12,971 nucleotides of DNA from Oscillospiraceae bacterium (GTDB lineage Bacteria > Bacillota > Clostridia > Oscillospirales > Oscillospiraceae). Position numbers and translations under genes: made by a program. The notes beneath the pieces are model-generated. The model was not told where the DNA came from. It made no database searches and was given only the letters and a program-made list of their open reading frames with translations. This document shows, piece after piece, positions 5,500-12,967 of the stretch. Numbering within the stretch: position 1 is the stretch's first letter; each line of letters starts with the position of its first letter. Where the stretch lies: contig WRMX01000043.1 in the NCBI GenBank assembly GCA_009776905.1, positions 7,840 through 20,810 of the forward strand. The letters run 5' to 3'.

Positions 5500-8400
5500 T
5501 CCATCGCCGTGACTTTTTCTTCGATGAAGGCGATTTCATTTTCGTCTAGGTTGTATTTTGCATAGAGCTGTTTGTCAATTTCGGGTATGGGTTTTGTCCA
5601 GTCTATGTCGCTTTGCGGCGTGAAGTCTTGTAGGGGGACTTTCGCCCATGTGGAACGCGAATTATGTTGAGTTACTTTTAGAACACCCAACAACACGCGC
5701 GCAAACTTTGTCTTTAAATATTTAAAAACAGCATTTGCTTCTTCTTCTTTATCAAATGCGCCGACTGTCAGGAAAGTATCGGTGTGAGCAACGAAGGGGA
5801 GACCAATTAGTGGAGTACTTATTATCCTTGCCGCATTGTCCCCTAGAGTTCCAGATGCACCATTTGACTCAGATACAAAGACTTTATACTTGGTCAAGCT
5901 GACCTGTTCCTGAAGATAGTCTCGTTTGATCCATTTGTATTCGCGCTTTGCATCGACAAGTCCTAACATACGCACGTTATCTGAACTAGATTTCTCAGAG
6001 TGGAACGCAAAGTCCATCTGAGAAAATGCCTTTGAAACAATCTTGTCCCTTGTCCCTCTACCCTGCATTGCTTCGGCTTGTGGAAAATCGACGAAAAACT
6101 GTTCAGAAAAGCGATATATACCCTGCGGTTGTACAAGGGAAGCAATACTCTCATCGGTTATTTGGGTAGCTTTACTAACGATAGAATTCAGATCATCGTA
6201 ATGTGTGAAAATACCTATACTACCATAAACTTGATCCTTATCTCGATGAACAATGGCTACCCCACCAATTATATTGGTATTCGGAAACACATTTGCGCTG
6301 TTTTGCTCGTAATGCTCAACTCTCAAATGCTCGTCACCCAGCATTTTTGTATTCCATGATTTAGGTGTTTGTCCTGCGTTGAATAAGAATCTGGCAGGCG
6401 AGATTAAGCAGTATCTCTGCGAAACCGTTTCTGCAAGGTCATAGAAATGGTGATAAATAGGCTCGTCTCTCGCCTCGCCACTCTCCTGATAAGGCGGGTT
6501 ACCCACCACGACGTCAAATTTCATTTTTAAATCACCTCTGTTCTTTGCAAGCTCGGTCAGGTCCCGGCACACAAGATTTGCGCTATCAATTTCGGGATGT
6601 CCGCCGAAGACATAGTTCCTTGCGATGCTGTAGATTATCTCGCTCGGCGCAAAGCCATAAATCTGGTTTTCGAGGATGTGCCGGAGCCGCTCGTTTCCAT
6701 CTGGGATTTTACCAACAAGCCCCGCATACAAGCGTTTTACGATTTCGGTCAGGTACAGGCCTGACTTCACGTATAAATCCGCAAAAGTCTTATGCTTATC
6801 TGTGAATATATCAGGGTTGTTTTCTTCCAGTTTATCGATCATCATTTTCACGACCTTTTTCGGCGTGAAAATCTGATTGGTTCTCTGGGGCGGGATATAG
6901 TCGAAAATATCCTCGGTCTGGCTGTCGTTGAAGTAATCGGCAAGCTGCGCTTTTTTGTTCAAAAACTCCTGTACGGATTCGTCGAATACTACACTGTCAA
7001 AGAAGTTATATGTATCTCGCAAAGTGCGGAATTGGTCTAGCGTAATCCCGGTAACATCGACAAATACGTCGTCTGTAATGTTTATATCAAAATTCGCTAG
7101 AGTTGTATCGGACGTGCCATATGCCATTAGGAACGACGGAATAGTGCGGGCAAACCCGCGCAAGCGGGCGCGGACGTCGTCTTCAACCGATGCCTTTTTC
7201 TTATCCTCAGCGGTTGAAAGAATAGTTTGCGTTGATTCTTGAGTTAGCTCTTTTGCCTTTTCCTCGACTGTCGAAACAAGCTCATTTTTGAAATCAATCT
7301 GTATTTGCTGTTTTATCTCTTCGTATTTTGCGGTAGCTTCGGCGACCGCATCCGTGTCGTTTTGGCTTTCGGCTACCCGGCGTTCAAACTCTACCTTTGC
7401 TTCGGCTTGTCTGATTTCTGCTTGCTTCTGTACCTTTTCCACCTCGCGGGCGATGATATTCGCGTTATGCTTCACAACCTGCTCCGCCTGCGCCATCGTG
7501 ACGCTATTGTCTTTGGCAAGCTCTTTTACCGCATCCAATACATTGTTCGTAAAGGCAGAGGCAACGGTATTTGTCAAGTTCGGAACGGACTGTTCAGTCG
7601 CTTGCCTGGCAGCGCCGACAATATCAGCATAAACTTTCTCACCGAACCGTGCTTCTGTTTCCGCAACGACAATAGAGAAATTGACCGCCACGCTTCCATT
7701 AGCATCTACCTGAACCCCTTGTGTATCGATAGAATCGTTCGTTTGGCGCGGAGTGACCTTGCCCACATCAACAGGGTTTAGTTGTTCCAGAATTTCCCTT
7801 ACCTCTTGTGATGCAAAAATACCGGAAATGTTCTGGAATAGCAGATTTGACATGAAGCCGCGCTTAACGACTTCCCGCGCCTTTATCGATTTCGGAATGG
7901 TCAGGACTTGCCTCACATCAAGCTCCACCATCTTGCCGTCACTGTCCTCGGCTATTACAGGGAAAAAGTTGAGCAGCTTCTTAATATTAGCCTCTCTGGT
8001 CTCAGTCGTGCCTCCCCCGTCGGCGGTTTTGCTGTCTAGATTATTGGCAAATTCGTCATAGATAATCAAGGTGCGTTCCGGGGCGAAGTCAAAAACATAG
8101 GCGTTCTGCTTTTGCTGCTTTTCGCCGTTTTCCTCATAATCCCATGGATTTTGCGCTCTAAATGCTGCTTGCATGTATAGACTCGGTGATTTGATGTTGG
8201 ACAGCATTAAGACGGCGGTCCACTCGGGAATAGTGACGCCTGTTGTTAGTTGACCTACTGAGAGGGTAATCGTTCTCTCGTGTGTTTTAATTGCTGCACG
8301 AACCCGATCGAGCGAGTTTTCATTAACGGAAGGATCGTCTTCCGTTCTGCCGTCACCTGCCGCTAAGACGATTTCATAATTCTCAAATACCGGATGCTCC

Positions 8401-9755
8401 GCGAGTAGCTTTGCGAGAGCCTTTGCGCTTGCTACACGATTTAACAACCAAAACGTGTGTTTCAGTTCAGCTCGTAATTCTTTTGTAGAAAACGGGTATT
8501 TTTCGTTTTTGGAAAGCGTGTCGAGCCATTTACGCACCTCTTCATCGTGAATGAACTTGCCGCTGTCGTTTGTTTCAAAGAATTCATTCAGATCAAAGGC
8601 AAAGTCAATGTCCTTGCCGTCTATTTCGGCGCCTTTGTTTACCTCGTCCGTGATCATCTGGCTCATCTGATAAGAGAACATATTAAGACGAGGCAATTGC
8701 TCGTAAGGGTTGTTTTCCTCTATATTTGACCAGTTAGCCTTTGCTTCCTGCTCATCTGCATACGTCCAGTTAAATATCTGCTCCTGCGAGAACTTCCCGG
8801 AAGCTATAGCCCTGAACGGGGTGCCGGATAAATGCAACGTGAAACTGCGGTTTATGTTGTTAAACGCTATGTCGGTTTTGAATGTGTCGACACCTTCATG
8901 GGCTTCGTCGATGACGAGCAAGTCCCATTCCAGGCTTTTGACCCATGCAAGCTTGTCAAAAGTACCCCCAAATGAAATCGCTCCTTTTAAGTCCTGTAAA
9001 GAGATAAAAGTGATATGGCTATCACGGCGATCGCCTTCGGGTGCGTCTATCAATTGCCGATTGAATTCATCACGAGTGAAAACAGGTCTGTCTTTCAAGG
9101 AGTCCGTCGTGGAGATAAACAAATACTCTGTTTGCCAAGCGATGAACGTTTCAAAATCGTCAAACCAAGAATTGGCAATGGCAGGGCGGTTTGTGACAAT
9201 AAGAACCTTTTTTGCGCCCATCCTGCGAACCAAATCATATGTGGTCAAGGTCTTTCCAAAACGGGGTTTAGCGTTCCACAAGAACTCACCGTTTGGGTTA
9301 GCCTCTGCATATTCGAGCGTCATTTCTACCGCCTGCTGCTGCTCGTCTCGAAGCCTATACTCAAGTTTGCTGCTAGCCCTAACATTTGCTTCTAAGCGAT
9401 TGTTTCTGAAATCATCAAAATCGCTATGCGCTTGCTCGAGTGTCCCATCGTAATAAAACCATTCGGTATTTGGCTCCTGCGCTATGTTCTTGAATTTCCG
9501 CAAGTAGTTGTGCAATTGCTTGTCGATAAACCATTCGTCGGAATTGGCGAATTTCGCAGGCTCCGACCATAACTTAGCATATTTCAAATTGACCGCTGCC
9601 GTATGTGTCTGCTCCCTTATGCGACTGTTAACATCTTGCCGCTCGGTGTAGCCGATTTTTACCCAGCCTTCCTTTGGTTCATATTCCGGCAGGATGTATG
9701 CATATATTTGCGGATAGATTGTCTTTGTGGTTCGTATCATAGTGTTATCGTTCAT
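5496..9755 (-). CDS. Single-chain restriction-modification enzyme: GIY-YIG nuclease, SF2 helicase, N6-adenine methyltransferase
   Basis: The 1,419-residue protein combines four parts. Residues about 14-105 form a GIY-YIG nuclease of the T5orf172 type (YAYI, VKIGYT, Arg45, Glu74, His82). Residues about 135-560 form an SF2 ATPase: AKPRFGKT (162-169), DEAH (283-286), LSGTP (309-313), GVTIPE (506-511) and QAAFRAQ (529-535). Residues about 690-860 are helical and charged, probably coiled coil. The methyltransferase has FTP (963-965), a DLYVKSG SAM-loop motif (993-999) and NPPY (1086-1089), followed by an Eco57I-like C-terminal target-recognition region ending in QDFT, DIDWTKPI and EIDKQLYAKYNL. 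The architecture parallels Type ISP enzymes such as LlaGI, but with GIY-YIG in place of an Mrr-type nuclease. Expected role: methylate host sites, then translocate on and cut unmodified DNA. It follows the 300-aa subunit gene, with REP module 2 between them. The ribosome binding site is weak (GGAAGGCGG). The TAG stop is part of a REP. Confidence 0.9.
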   Translation of the reverse strand: MNDNTMIRTTKTIYPQIYAYILPEYEPKEGWVKIGYTERQDVNSRIREQTHTAAVNLKYAKLWSEPAKFANSDEWFIDKQLHNYLRKFKNIAQEPNTEWFYYDGTLEQAHSDFDDFRNNRLEANVRASSKLEYRLRDEQQQAVEMTLEYAEANPNGEFLWNAKPRFGKTLTTYDLVRRMGAKKVLIVTNRPAIANSWFDDFETFIAWQTEYLFISTTDSLKDRPVFTRDEFNRQLIDAPEGDRRDSHITFISLQDLKGAISFGGTFDKLAWVKSLEWDLLVIDEAHEGVDTFKTDIAFNNINRSFTLHLSGTPFRAIASGKFSQEQIFNWTYADEQEAKANWSNIEENNPYEQLPRLNMFSYQMSQMITDEVNKGAEIDGKDIDFAFDLNEFFETNDSGKFIHDEEVRKWLDTLSKNEKYPFSTKELRAELKHTFWLLNRVASAKALAKLLAEHPVFENYEIVLAAGDGRTEDDPSVNENSLDRVRAAIKTHERTITLSVGQLTTGVTIPEWTAVLMLSNIKSPSLYMQAAFRAQNPWDYEENGEKQQKQNAYVFDFAPERTLIIYDEFANNLDSKTADGGGTTETREANIKKLLNFFPVIAEDSDGKMVELDVRQVLTIPKSIKAREVVKRGFMSNLLFQNISGIFASQEVREILEQLNPVDVGKVTPRQTNDSIDTQGVQVDANGSVAVNFSIVVAETEARFGEKVYADIVGAARQATEQSVPNLTNTVASAFTNNVLDAVKELAKDNSVTMAQAEQVVKHNANIIAREVEKVQKQAEIRQAEAKVEFERRVAESQNDTDAVAEATAKYEEIKQQIQIDFKNELVSTVEEKAKELTQESTQTILSTAEDKKKASVEDDVRARLRGFARTIPSFLMAYGTSDTTLANFDINITDDVFVDVTGITLDQFRTLRDTYNFFDSVVFDESVQEFLNKKAQLADYFNDSQTEDIFDYIPPQRTNQIFTPKKVVKMMIDKLEENNPDIFTDKHKTFADLYVKSGLYLTEIVKRLYAGLVGKIPDGNERLRHILENQIYGFAPSEIIYSIARNYVFGGHPEIDSANLVCRDLTELAKNRGDLKMKFDVVVGNPPYQESGEARDEPIYHHFYDLAETVSQRYCLISPARFLFNAGQTPKSWNTKMLGDEHLRVEHYEQNSANVFPNTNIIGGVAIVHRDKDQVYGSIGIFTHYDDLNSIVSKATQITDESIASLVQPQGIYRFSEQFFVDFPQAEAMQGRGTRDKIVSKAFSQMDFAFHSEKSSSDNVRMLGLVDAKREYKWIKRDYLQEQVSLTKYKVFVSESNGASGTLGDNAARIISTPLIGLPFVAHTDTFLTVGAFDKEEEANAVFKYLKTKFARVLLGVLKVTQHNSRSTWAKVPLQDFTPQSDIDWTKPIPEIDKQLYAKYNLDENEIAFIEEKVTAME

Positions 9756-9795
9756 ATCTGTTAATCCGCCTTCCGTGTGAATAACAATACGTTCC

Positions 9796-9898
9796 GGGCG
9801 ATTGGTAATCGCCCCTACAATCTCCTTGCGTTGGGCGATTGGTAATCGCCCGTTGTCATGTTTTGCGTCCTTTTTGGGCGATTGGTAATCGCCCCTAC
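9796..9898 (-). repeat. Three-hairpin REP module 2, between the two restriction-modification genes
   Basis: It contains hairpins F (9796-9814 with GTAG at 9818-9815), G (9833-9851, no GTAG) and H (9876-9894 with GTAG at 9898-9895). The GTAG of H supplies the TAG stop codon of the 300-aa gene. It matches module 1 (5397-5499) in length, order and orientation, 4,399 bases away, so the pair brackets the large gene as direct repeats. In operon mRNA it would fold into consecutive hairpins between the two coding regions and could set their expression ratio. Confidence 0.9.
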
Positions 9899-10797
9899 AT
9901 TTTGTCGAAATACTCCATTCTGTTCGTATCCCAGTTCATGACTCTCGCTCGCTTGCCGGGAGTGATTTTCCATTCATCTTTGGGTTCGCCTACATCAAAT
10001 AATGACAGTTGCATCTCCACGATTTTTTCTCTTTTTTCAGTCAGTGGGATAATGTATTTTATCCCATCCATTTGAAAAACATTATAGCTGATTATTTTTG
10101 CGATTTCCTCGATCAGCCCGATAAGCGGGTCGTCCCCCCATTTGGCAAAATAGTAGTCACGATACGTGTAAAGCAGGTTTTCGCGGGCGATGAGCAGAGA
10201 ATCGCCGTTCCATTCAAAACCATAGCTTGATTTATAAGCGAGTTCAACCAAGCGTTGCCACTCTGCTTTATCAGCGATCTCGTTATTAATTCGAGCGAGT
10301 TTTCTGTCAATGAAGCCAACGCGATCGGGAAGTGGTACTATCTCGCCTGATTCCATGTCGTAGCGCGTGGCCATGTATGGGGCTTCCCCACAGGTAATTT
10401 CAAGCCATTTGCGGCGAGTATATGTTTCCAAATCATCGTCTAAATAGTTTTCGTCAACTGCATCGTTTTGCGTTTTCACTATCCATGTGGGTGTAAAAAC
10501 CTCAGCTTTTGTTCTTGTCCTCTCTTTTTTCATAGACGCTGTTTTCAAAGCTCTCGGCATTATCAGAGTGCTATGCGCACCGGTGATAAATTTGGGTTTT
10601 ATCTGTGCAGTTGCGGCGTAAGCAGAAGCGCCGAATTCAATATAATTGTCGTTCGCCCATATGATGTTCCTGGGGGTATTCGGTGTCGATGTTGTTCTAT
10701 CCAGCAGTAGAATATCAAGTATGCGCGGCATGCTTATCAATATATCAATGGGCGCTTCAGGTATAAGCGCCATTGTATTTTCATATACATTCTGCAC
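9895..10797 (-). CDS. Restriction endonuclease subunit M-like protein (methyltransferase motifs X and I only)
   Basis: The 300-residue protein has two motifs of N6-adenine methyltransferases: EVFTPTWIV (99-107, motif X-like) and WLEITCGEAPYMATRYD (131-147, motif I-like SAM loop). YGFEWNGDSLLIARENLL (192-209) follows. No NPPY/DPPY catalytic motif is present. Proteins of this type usually sit directly upstream of large Eco57I-like methyltransferase/helicase genes, as here. It probably helps methylation or specificity rather than acting alone, but this is an inference. The first 90 residues are not recognised. The start is GTG 10797 with GAAGGGAG about nine bases upstream; ATG 10773 is an alternative without a ribosome binding site. 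The TAG stop lies in REP module 2. It is the first gene of the minus-strand restriction operon, and its own promoter is at 10831-10859. Confidence 0.8.
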   Translation of the reverse strand: MQNVYENTMALIPEAPIDILISMPRILDILLLDRTTSTPNTPRNIIWANDNYIEFGASAYAATAQIKPKFITGAHSTLIMPRALKTASMKKERTRTKAEVFTPTWIVKTQNDAVDENYLDDDLETYTRRKWLEITCGEAPYMATRYDMESGEIVPLPDRVGFIDRKLARINNEIADKAEWQRLVELAYKSSYGFEWNGDSLLIARENLLYTYRDYYFAKWGDDPLIGLIEEIAKIISYNVFQMDGIKYIIPLTEKREKIVEMQLSLFDVGEPKDEWKITPGKRARVMNWDTNRMEYFDKM

Positions 10798-10830
10798 GCA
10801 TATACGCTCCCTTCGATGATGTCAGCCCAT

Positions 10831-10862
10831 ACTATATTCGTGTGCTTGCGTTAATGCAAGCA
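10831..10862 (-). promoter_or_regulatory. Promoter of the restriction-modification operon with overlapping dyad
   Basis: On the minus strand, TTGCAT (10859-10854) is followed by a 17-base spacer and TATAGT (10836-10831). A perfect 7-bp dyad, TGCTTGC-N6-GCAAGCA (10843-10862), overlaps the -35 box and spacer and is a candidate operator. A weaker plus-strand promoter (TTGCGT, 17 bases, TTTATA) overlaps the same dyad, so one regulator could control both directions. Confidence 0.55.
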
Positions 10863-10922
10863 AGACACTTTATAGCAATGGTACGTGTGTTCATGCTTAT
10901 GTTTGAGATGTTGCCGGTGGGC

Positions 10923-10951
10923 TTGTGTTCCGCTCGATTATTTGGTAATAT
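10923..10951 (+). promoter_or_regulatory. Promoter of the Uma2-family gene
   Basis: TTGTGT (10923-10928), a 17-base spacer and TAATAT (10946-10951) lie about 40 bases upstream of the start codon. This is the best placed plus-strand promoter in the intergenic region. Confidence 0.5.
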
Positions 10952-10993
10952 CGGAAGCATGACGTAGGCATAGATATGCGTTAAGGAGGCGGC

Positions 10994-11578
10994 ATGCAGA
11001 TGGAAGTCAGTGAGGCTTTACCGGAATACGAGCGGTACACATATGCGGACTATTGCGGCTGGGGTGATGAAAAGCGGTGGGAATTGCTGGATGGCGTGCC
11101 ATACGCCTTGTCGGCGCCATCGCAGGCTCATCAAGAGATAAGCGGCAGTCTGCACAACCAAATATATAGCTATTTAAAAGGCAAATCGTGTAAAGTGTTT
11201 GCCGCGCCGTTTGACGTCAGGCTCAACGCCGATGCAGGAGATGATACTGTCGTGCAGCCTGATTTGTTGGTGGTCTGCGACCAAGCCAAGCTCGACGGCA
11301 AGTGCTGCGTCGGTGCTCCGGATATGGTGATTGAGATTCTCTCCCCCTCTACAGTGCTGCGAGACAGAGTGCTCAAGAACAGGCAGTATTTGCGGGCGGG
11401 CGTCCGTGAATACTGGATCGTCGATCCGGATGTCAAGATGGTCACGGCTCATGTTTTACAAAATGGAGAATACGTTGCTCACCCATATGGCAGCGCCGAA
11501 GCAATTTCCGTTAGTGTTCTTGAAGGGTGCGTGATCGATTTGATTGAAGTATTTGGAGGATATGGAGAATTATCTTGA
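10994..11578 (+). CDS. Uma2-family (DUF820) putative PD-(D/E)XK endonuclease
   Basis: The 194-residue protein is a full-length Uma2/DUF820 member. Family landmarks are RWELLDGVPY with Glu30, a PSQAHQEISG block, VVQPDLLVV with Asp90, APDMVIEILSPST with Glu114, Lys128 in the following helix, and REYWIVDPD (138-146). These are the residues expected of a PD-(D/E)XK nuclease fold. Most family members have no known role. Some are expanded in cyanobacteria and some travel with mobile DNA. AAGGAGG (10983-10989) precedes ATG 10994; ATG 11000 is also possible. The gene is divergent from the restriction operon and shares its intergenic region, but no functional tie is shown. No domain beyond the nuclease fold is seen. 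Confidence 0.88.
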   Translation: MQMEVSEALPEYERYTYADYCGWGDEKRWELLDGVPYALSAPSQAHQEISGSLHNQIYSYLKGKSCKVFAAPFDVRLNADAGDDTVVQPDLLVVCDQAKLDGKCCVGAPDMVIEILSPSTVLRDRVLKNRQYLRAGVREYWIVDPDVKMVTAHVLQNGEYVAHPYGSAEAISVSVLEGCVIDLIEVFGGYGELS

Positions 11579-11592
11579 ATGATCGGTACTGT

Positions 11593-11610
11593 TGCTGTGG
11601 GACAGCATTT
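11593..11610 (+). terminator. Weak terminator-like hairpin after the Uma2 gene
   Basis: TGCTGT, GGG, ACAGCA forms a perfect 6-bp stem followed by only three T residues. It lies 14 bases after the stop codon. A second perfect hairpin, GTGAAAT-CA-ATTTCAC, at 11670-11685 sits next to the stop codon of the convergent XRE gene. Either could end transcription, but neither has a full T-run. Confidence 0.35.
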
Positions 11611-11688
11611 GTGTCATTCTGAGGGAGCTTGCGCCATTATATGCCCTTCCGGGTATCTGCTTACAGTTAGTGAAATCAATTTCACCCG

Positions 11689-12111
11689 TCATGTCCGCGC
11701 TCCTCCCCATAGAAATTTTTGCCTGAGGTAATCAGCGTGTTCGGCAGTTATTGTCCCGTCGTTTATTTCAGCAATATTAATGCTGCCGTATAACTCTCCC
11801 CAAAGACAGTCCAGCAGACTCGAGCTGTTTTCTATCCCGGCCTTGTATTCGTCCAAGTCGTGCTGAAGGTACGCCGGCAGATTGTGTTCGTATGATTTTT
11901 CGAGCTCCGTGCGGCGAATACCGGCTTCGGTCAATGTTTCCATCGAAATACCAAGTGTTTTTGCCAGTTTGTAAATCGTCTCGGCGGAGCATTTTTCGAG
12001 TTTGGTTTTATCGCTGCATATTTCGCTAAGCGTTGAATGCGGTATGTTCGCTTCAAGGGCGAGTCGGTATTTTGTCATTTTTCGCTGCTTCAGTAAGTCT
12101 TCAACTATCAT
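11689..12111 (-). CDS. XRE-family helix-turn-helix regulator with GELYG-type tail
   Basis: With start ATG 12111 the protein has 140 residues. Residues 1-63 form a compact helix-turn-helix: IVEDLLKQRKMTKYRLALEA, then IPHSTLSEIC, then SAETIYKLAKTLGISMETLT. The C-terminal half contains LPAYLQHDLDEYKAG and SSSLLDCLWGELYGSINIAE, then ITAEHADYLRQKFLW, a tail seen on many Bacillota XRE-type proteins and of unknown function. AAGAGGG precedes ATG 12111 by eight bases. The open frame extends upstream to 12171, but that part overlaps the small CxxC gene and lacks a ribosome binding site. The start lies 11 bases inside the end of the upstream gene, which suggests translational coupling. It probably regulates its own operon or acts in a toxin-antitoxin-like role; neither is shown. 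Confidence 0.8.
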   Translation of the reverse strand: MIVEDLLKQRKMTKYRLALEANIPHSTLSEICSDKTKLEKCSAETIYKLAKTLGISMETLTEAGIRRTELEKSYEHNLPAYLQHDLDEYKAGIENSSSLLDCLWGELYGSINIAEINDGTITAEHADYLRQKFLWGGART

Positions 12112-12346
12112 AGTCCTCACCCTCTTTGCGTTCATTATATCGGTATGCCGCAATAATGTCAAGCAAGGCAACAGAGTCGTGTGGAACAGTACACCCCAAA
12201 ACTTTACGTTTCAGGGCTTGATTATTCAGAAACGCATTGCTCCCATCACAAAACCAAAAAACATATCTGTCCTCAAATTCCTTGATGTCTAATGTATAGT
12301 CGCATTTCCGACATACCCATTTAGAAGTTTTTCTGTTCTCTCGCAT
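12101..12346 (-). CDS. Small protein with a CxxC motif, unknown function
   Basis: From ATG 12346 the frame encodes 81 residues beginning MRENRKTSKWVCRKCDYTLD, with a later single Cys in WFCDGSN and another in VLGCTVPHD. The CRKC knuckle resembles half of a zinc ribbon. I do not recognise the family. It starts 13 bases after the DUF6578 stop and overlaps the XRE start by 11 bases, so the three are likely one transcript. The frame is open back to 12415, but that part lies inside the DUF6578 gene. The ribosome binding site is weak, so expression may depend on coupling. Confidence 0.55.
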   Translation of the reverse strand: MRENRKTSKWVCRKCDYTLDIKEFEDRYVFWFCDGSNAFLNNQALKRKVLGCTVPHDSVALLDIIAAYRYNERKEGEDYDS

Positions 12347-12359
12347 GACTATACTTAAT

Positions 12360-12782
12360 TCACTCTTTATAAGGTAGTAACTCACAATCCCGAATCGTAA
12401 CACGATATGAGCCAAATTCTAAATCATCTATATCTTTATCCCACCCATCAGCTTCCGTTACATCAAATGATTTTTCGTAAACGTGAGTCGGTACAGGCTT
12501 TTGTCCGTTATGGATACTCAGACGTGTGCGAAGCTCGATTTTATAATAATCCGCTTTAATTTCATCAACTGTTCCGATTAGCGTATACATGTCGCGCGGA
12601 TGTTTCATTCCGTGGGCTTCATAAATATAATCTACCCCATCTAACGCGCTATCAGTATCAATGTTATCTTCATCAACCCGCTTATAGACAGGCCACTTGA
12701 TTCTATCTCCAATTTTGAATGGGTCGCCGCAACACTGCATTTCCCAATCGTCATAGGAAACCACACATTTTTCTATCCGCAT
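12360..12782 (-). CDS. DUF6578-like protein
   Basis: The 140-residue protein begins with WEMQCCGDPFKIGDRIKWPV (residues 13-32), which resembles the N-terminal signature of DUF6578 proteins (W-x-M/V-QCCG-x-PF-x-VGD-x-V-x-W). The rest is acidic and predicted mostly beta, with YTLIGTVDEIKADYYKIE and a C-terminal GSYRVTIRDCELLPY. No catalytic motif is recognised; the paired cysteines could bind metal. The start at 12782 has AGGTGG eight bases upstream. It is the first gene of a compact minus-strand cassette with the CxxC protein and the XRE regulator. Confidence 0.72.
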   Translation of the reverse strand: MRIEKCVVSYDDWEMQCCGDPFKIGDRIKWPVYKRVDEDNIDTDSALDGVDYIYEAHGMKHPRDMYTLIGTVDEIKADYYKIELRTRLSIHNGQKPVPTHVYEKSFDVTEADGWDKDIDDLEFGSYRVTIRDCELLPYKE

Positions 12783-12877
12783 ATTAGACCACCTAATTGA
12801 GCGTTCTTTTTTGCTTACATTGGGTCAAGTTGGTCCGAAGTCACACCAAGCCTAAATACTTCTCAAAGAACACTAAC

Positions 12878-12967
12878 GTGGGCTGCGCCCACAACCCATC
12901 GGGACAGCTCGCTTACGAGCGAAATGAATTCGCTCTACTCGCTTGTCCCTCACGCAGCTACGCTGCG
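12878..12967. repeat. Cluster of short perfect hairpins at the right edge
   Basis: GTGGGC-TGC-GCCCAC (12878-12892), GCTCG-CTTA-CGAGC (12907-12920) and CGCAGC-TAC-GCTGCG (12953-12967) follow one another. GGGACA (12901-12906) and TGTCCC (12944-12949) enclose the second. No open frame fits. The cluster may be a further interspersed repeat or the end of an RNA gene or element continuing beyond the window. It lies upstream of the DUF6578 gene. Confidence 0.5.

Noticed and set aside
5390..5539. N-terminal 50-residue extension of the RAYT
   Set aside because: Family homology starts at 5389. The extension is translated REP repeat, overlaps the end of the restriction gene and lacks a ribosome binding site.
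8710..9453. 247-codon plus-strand frame opposite the restriction gene
   Set aside because: It is low in meaningful content and antisense to well-defined helicase motifs.
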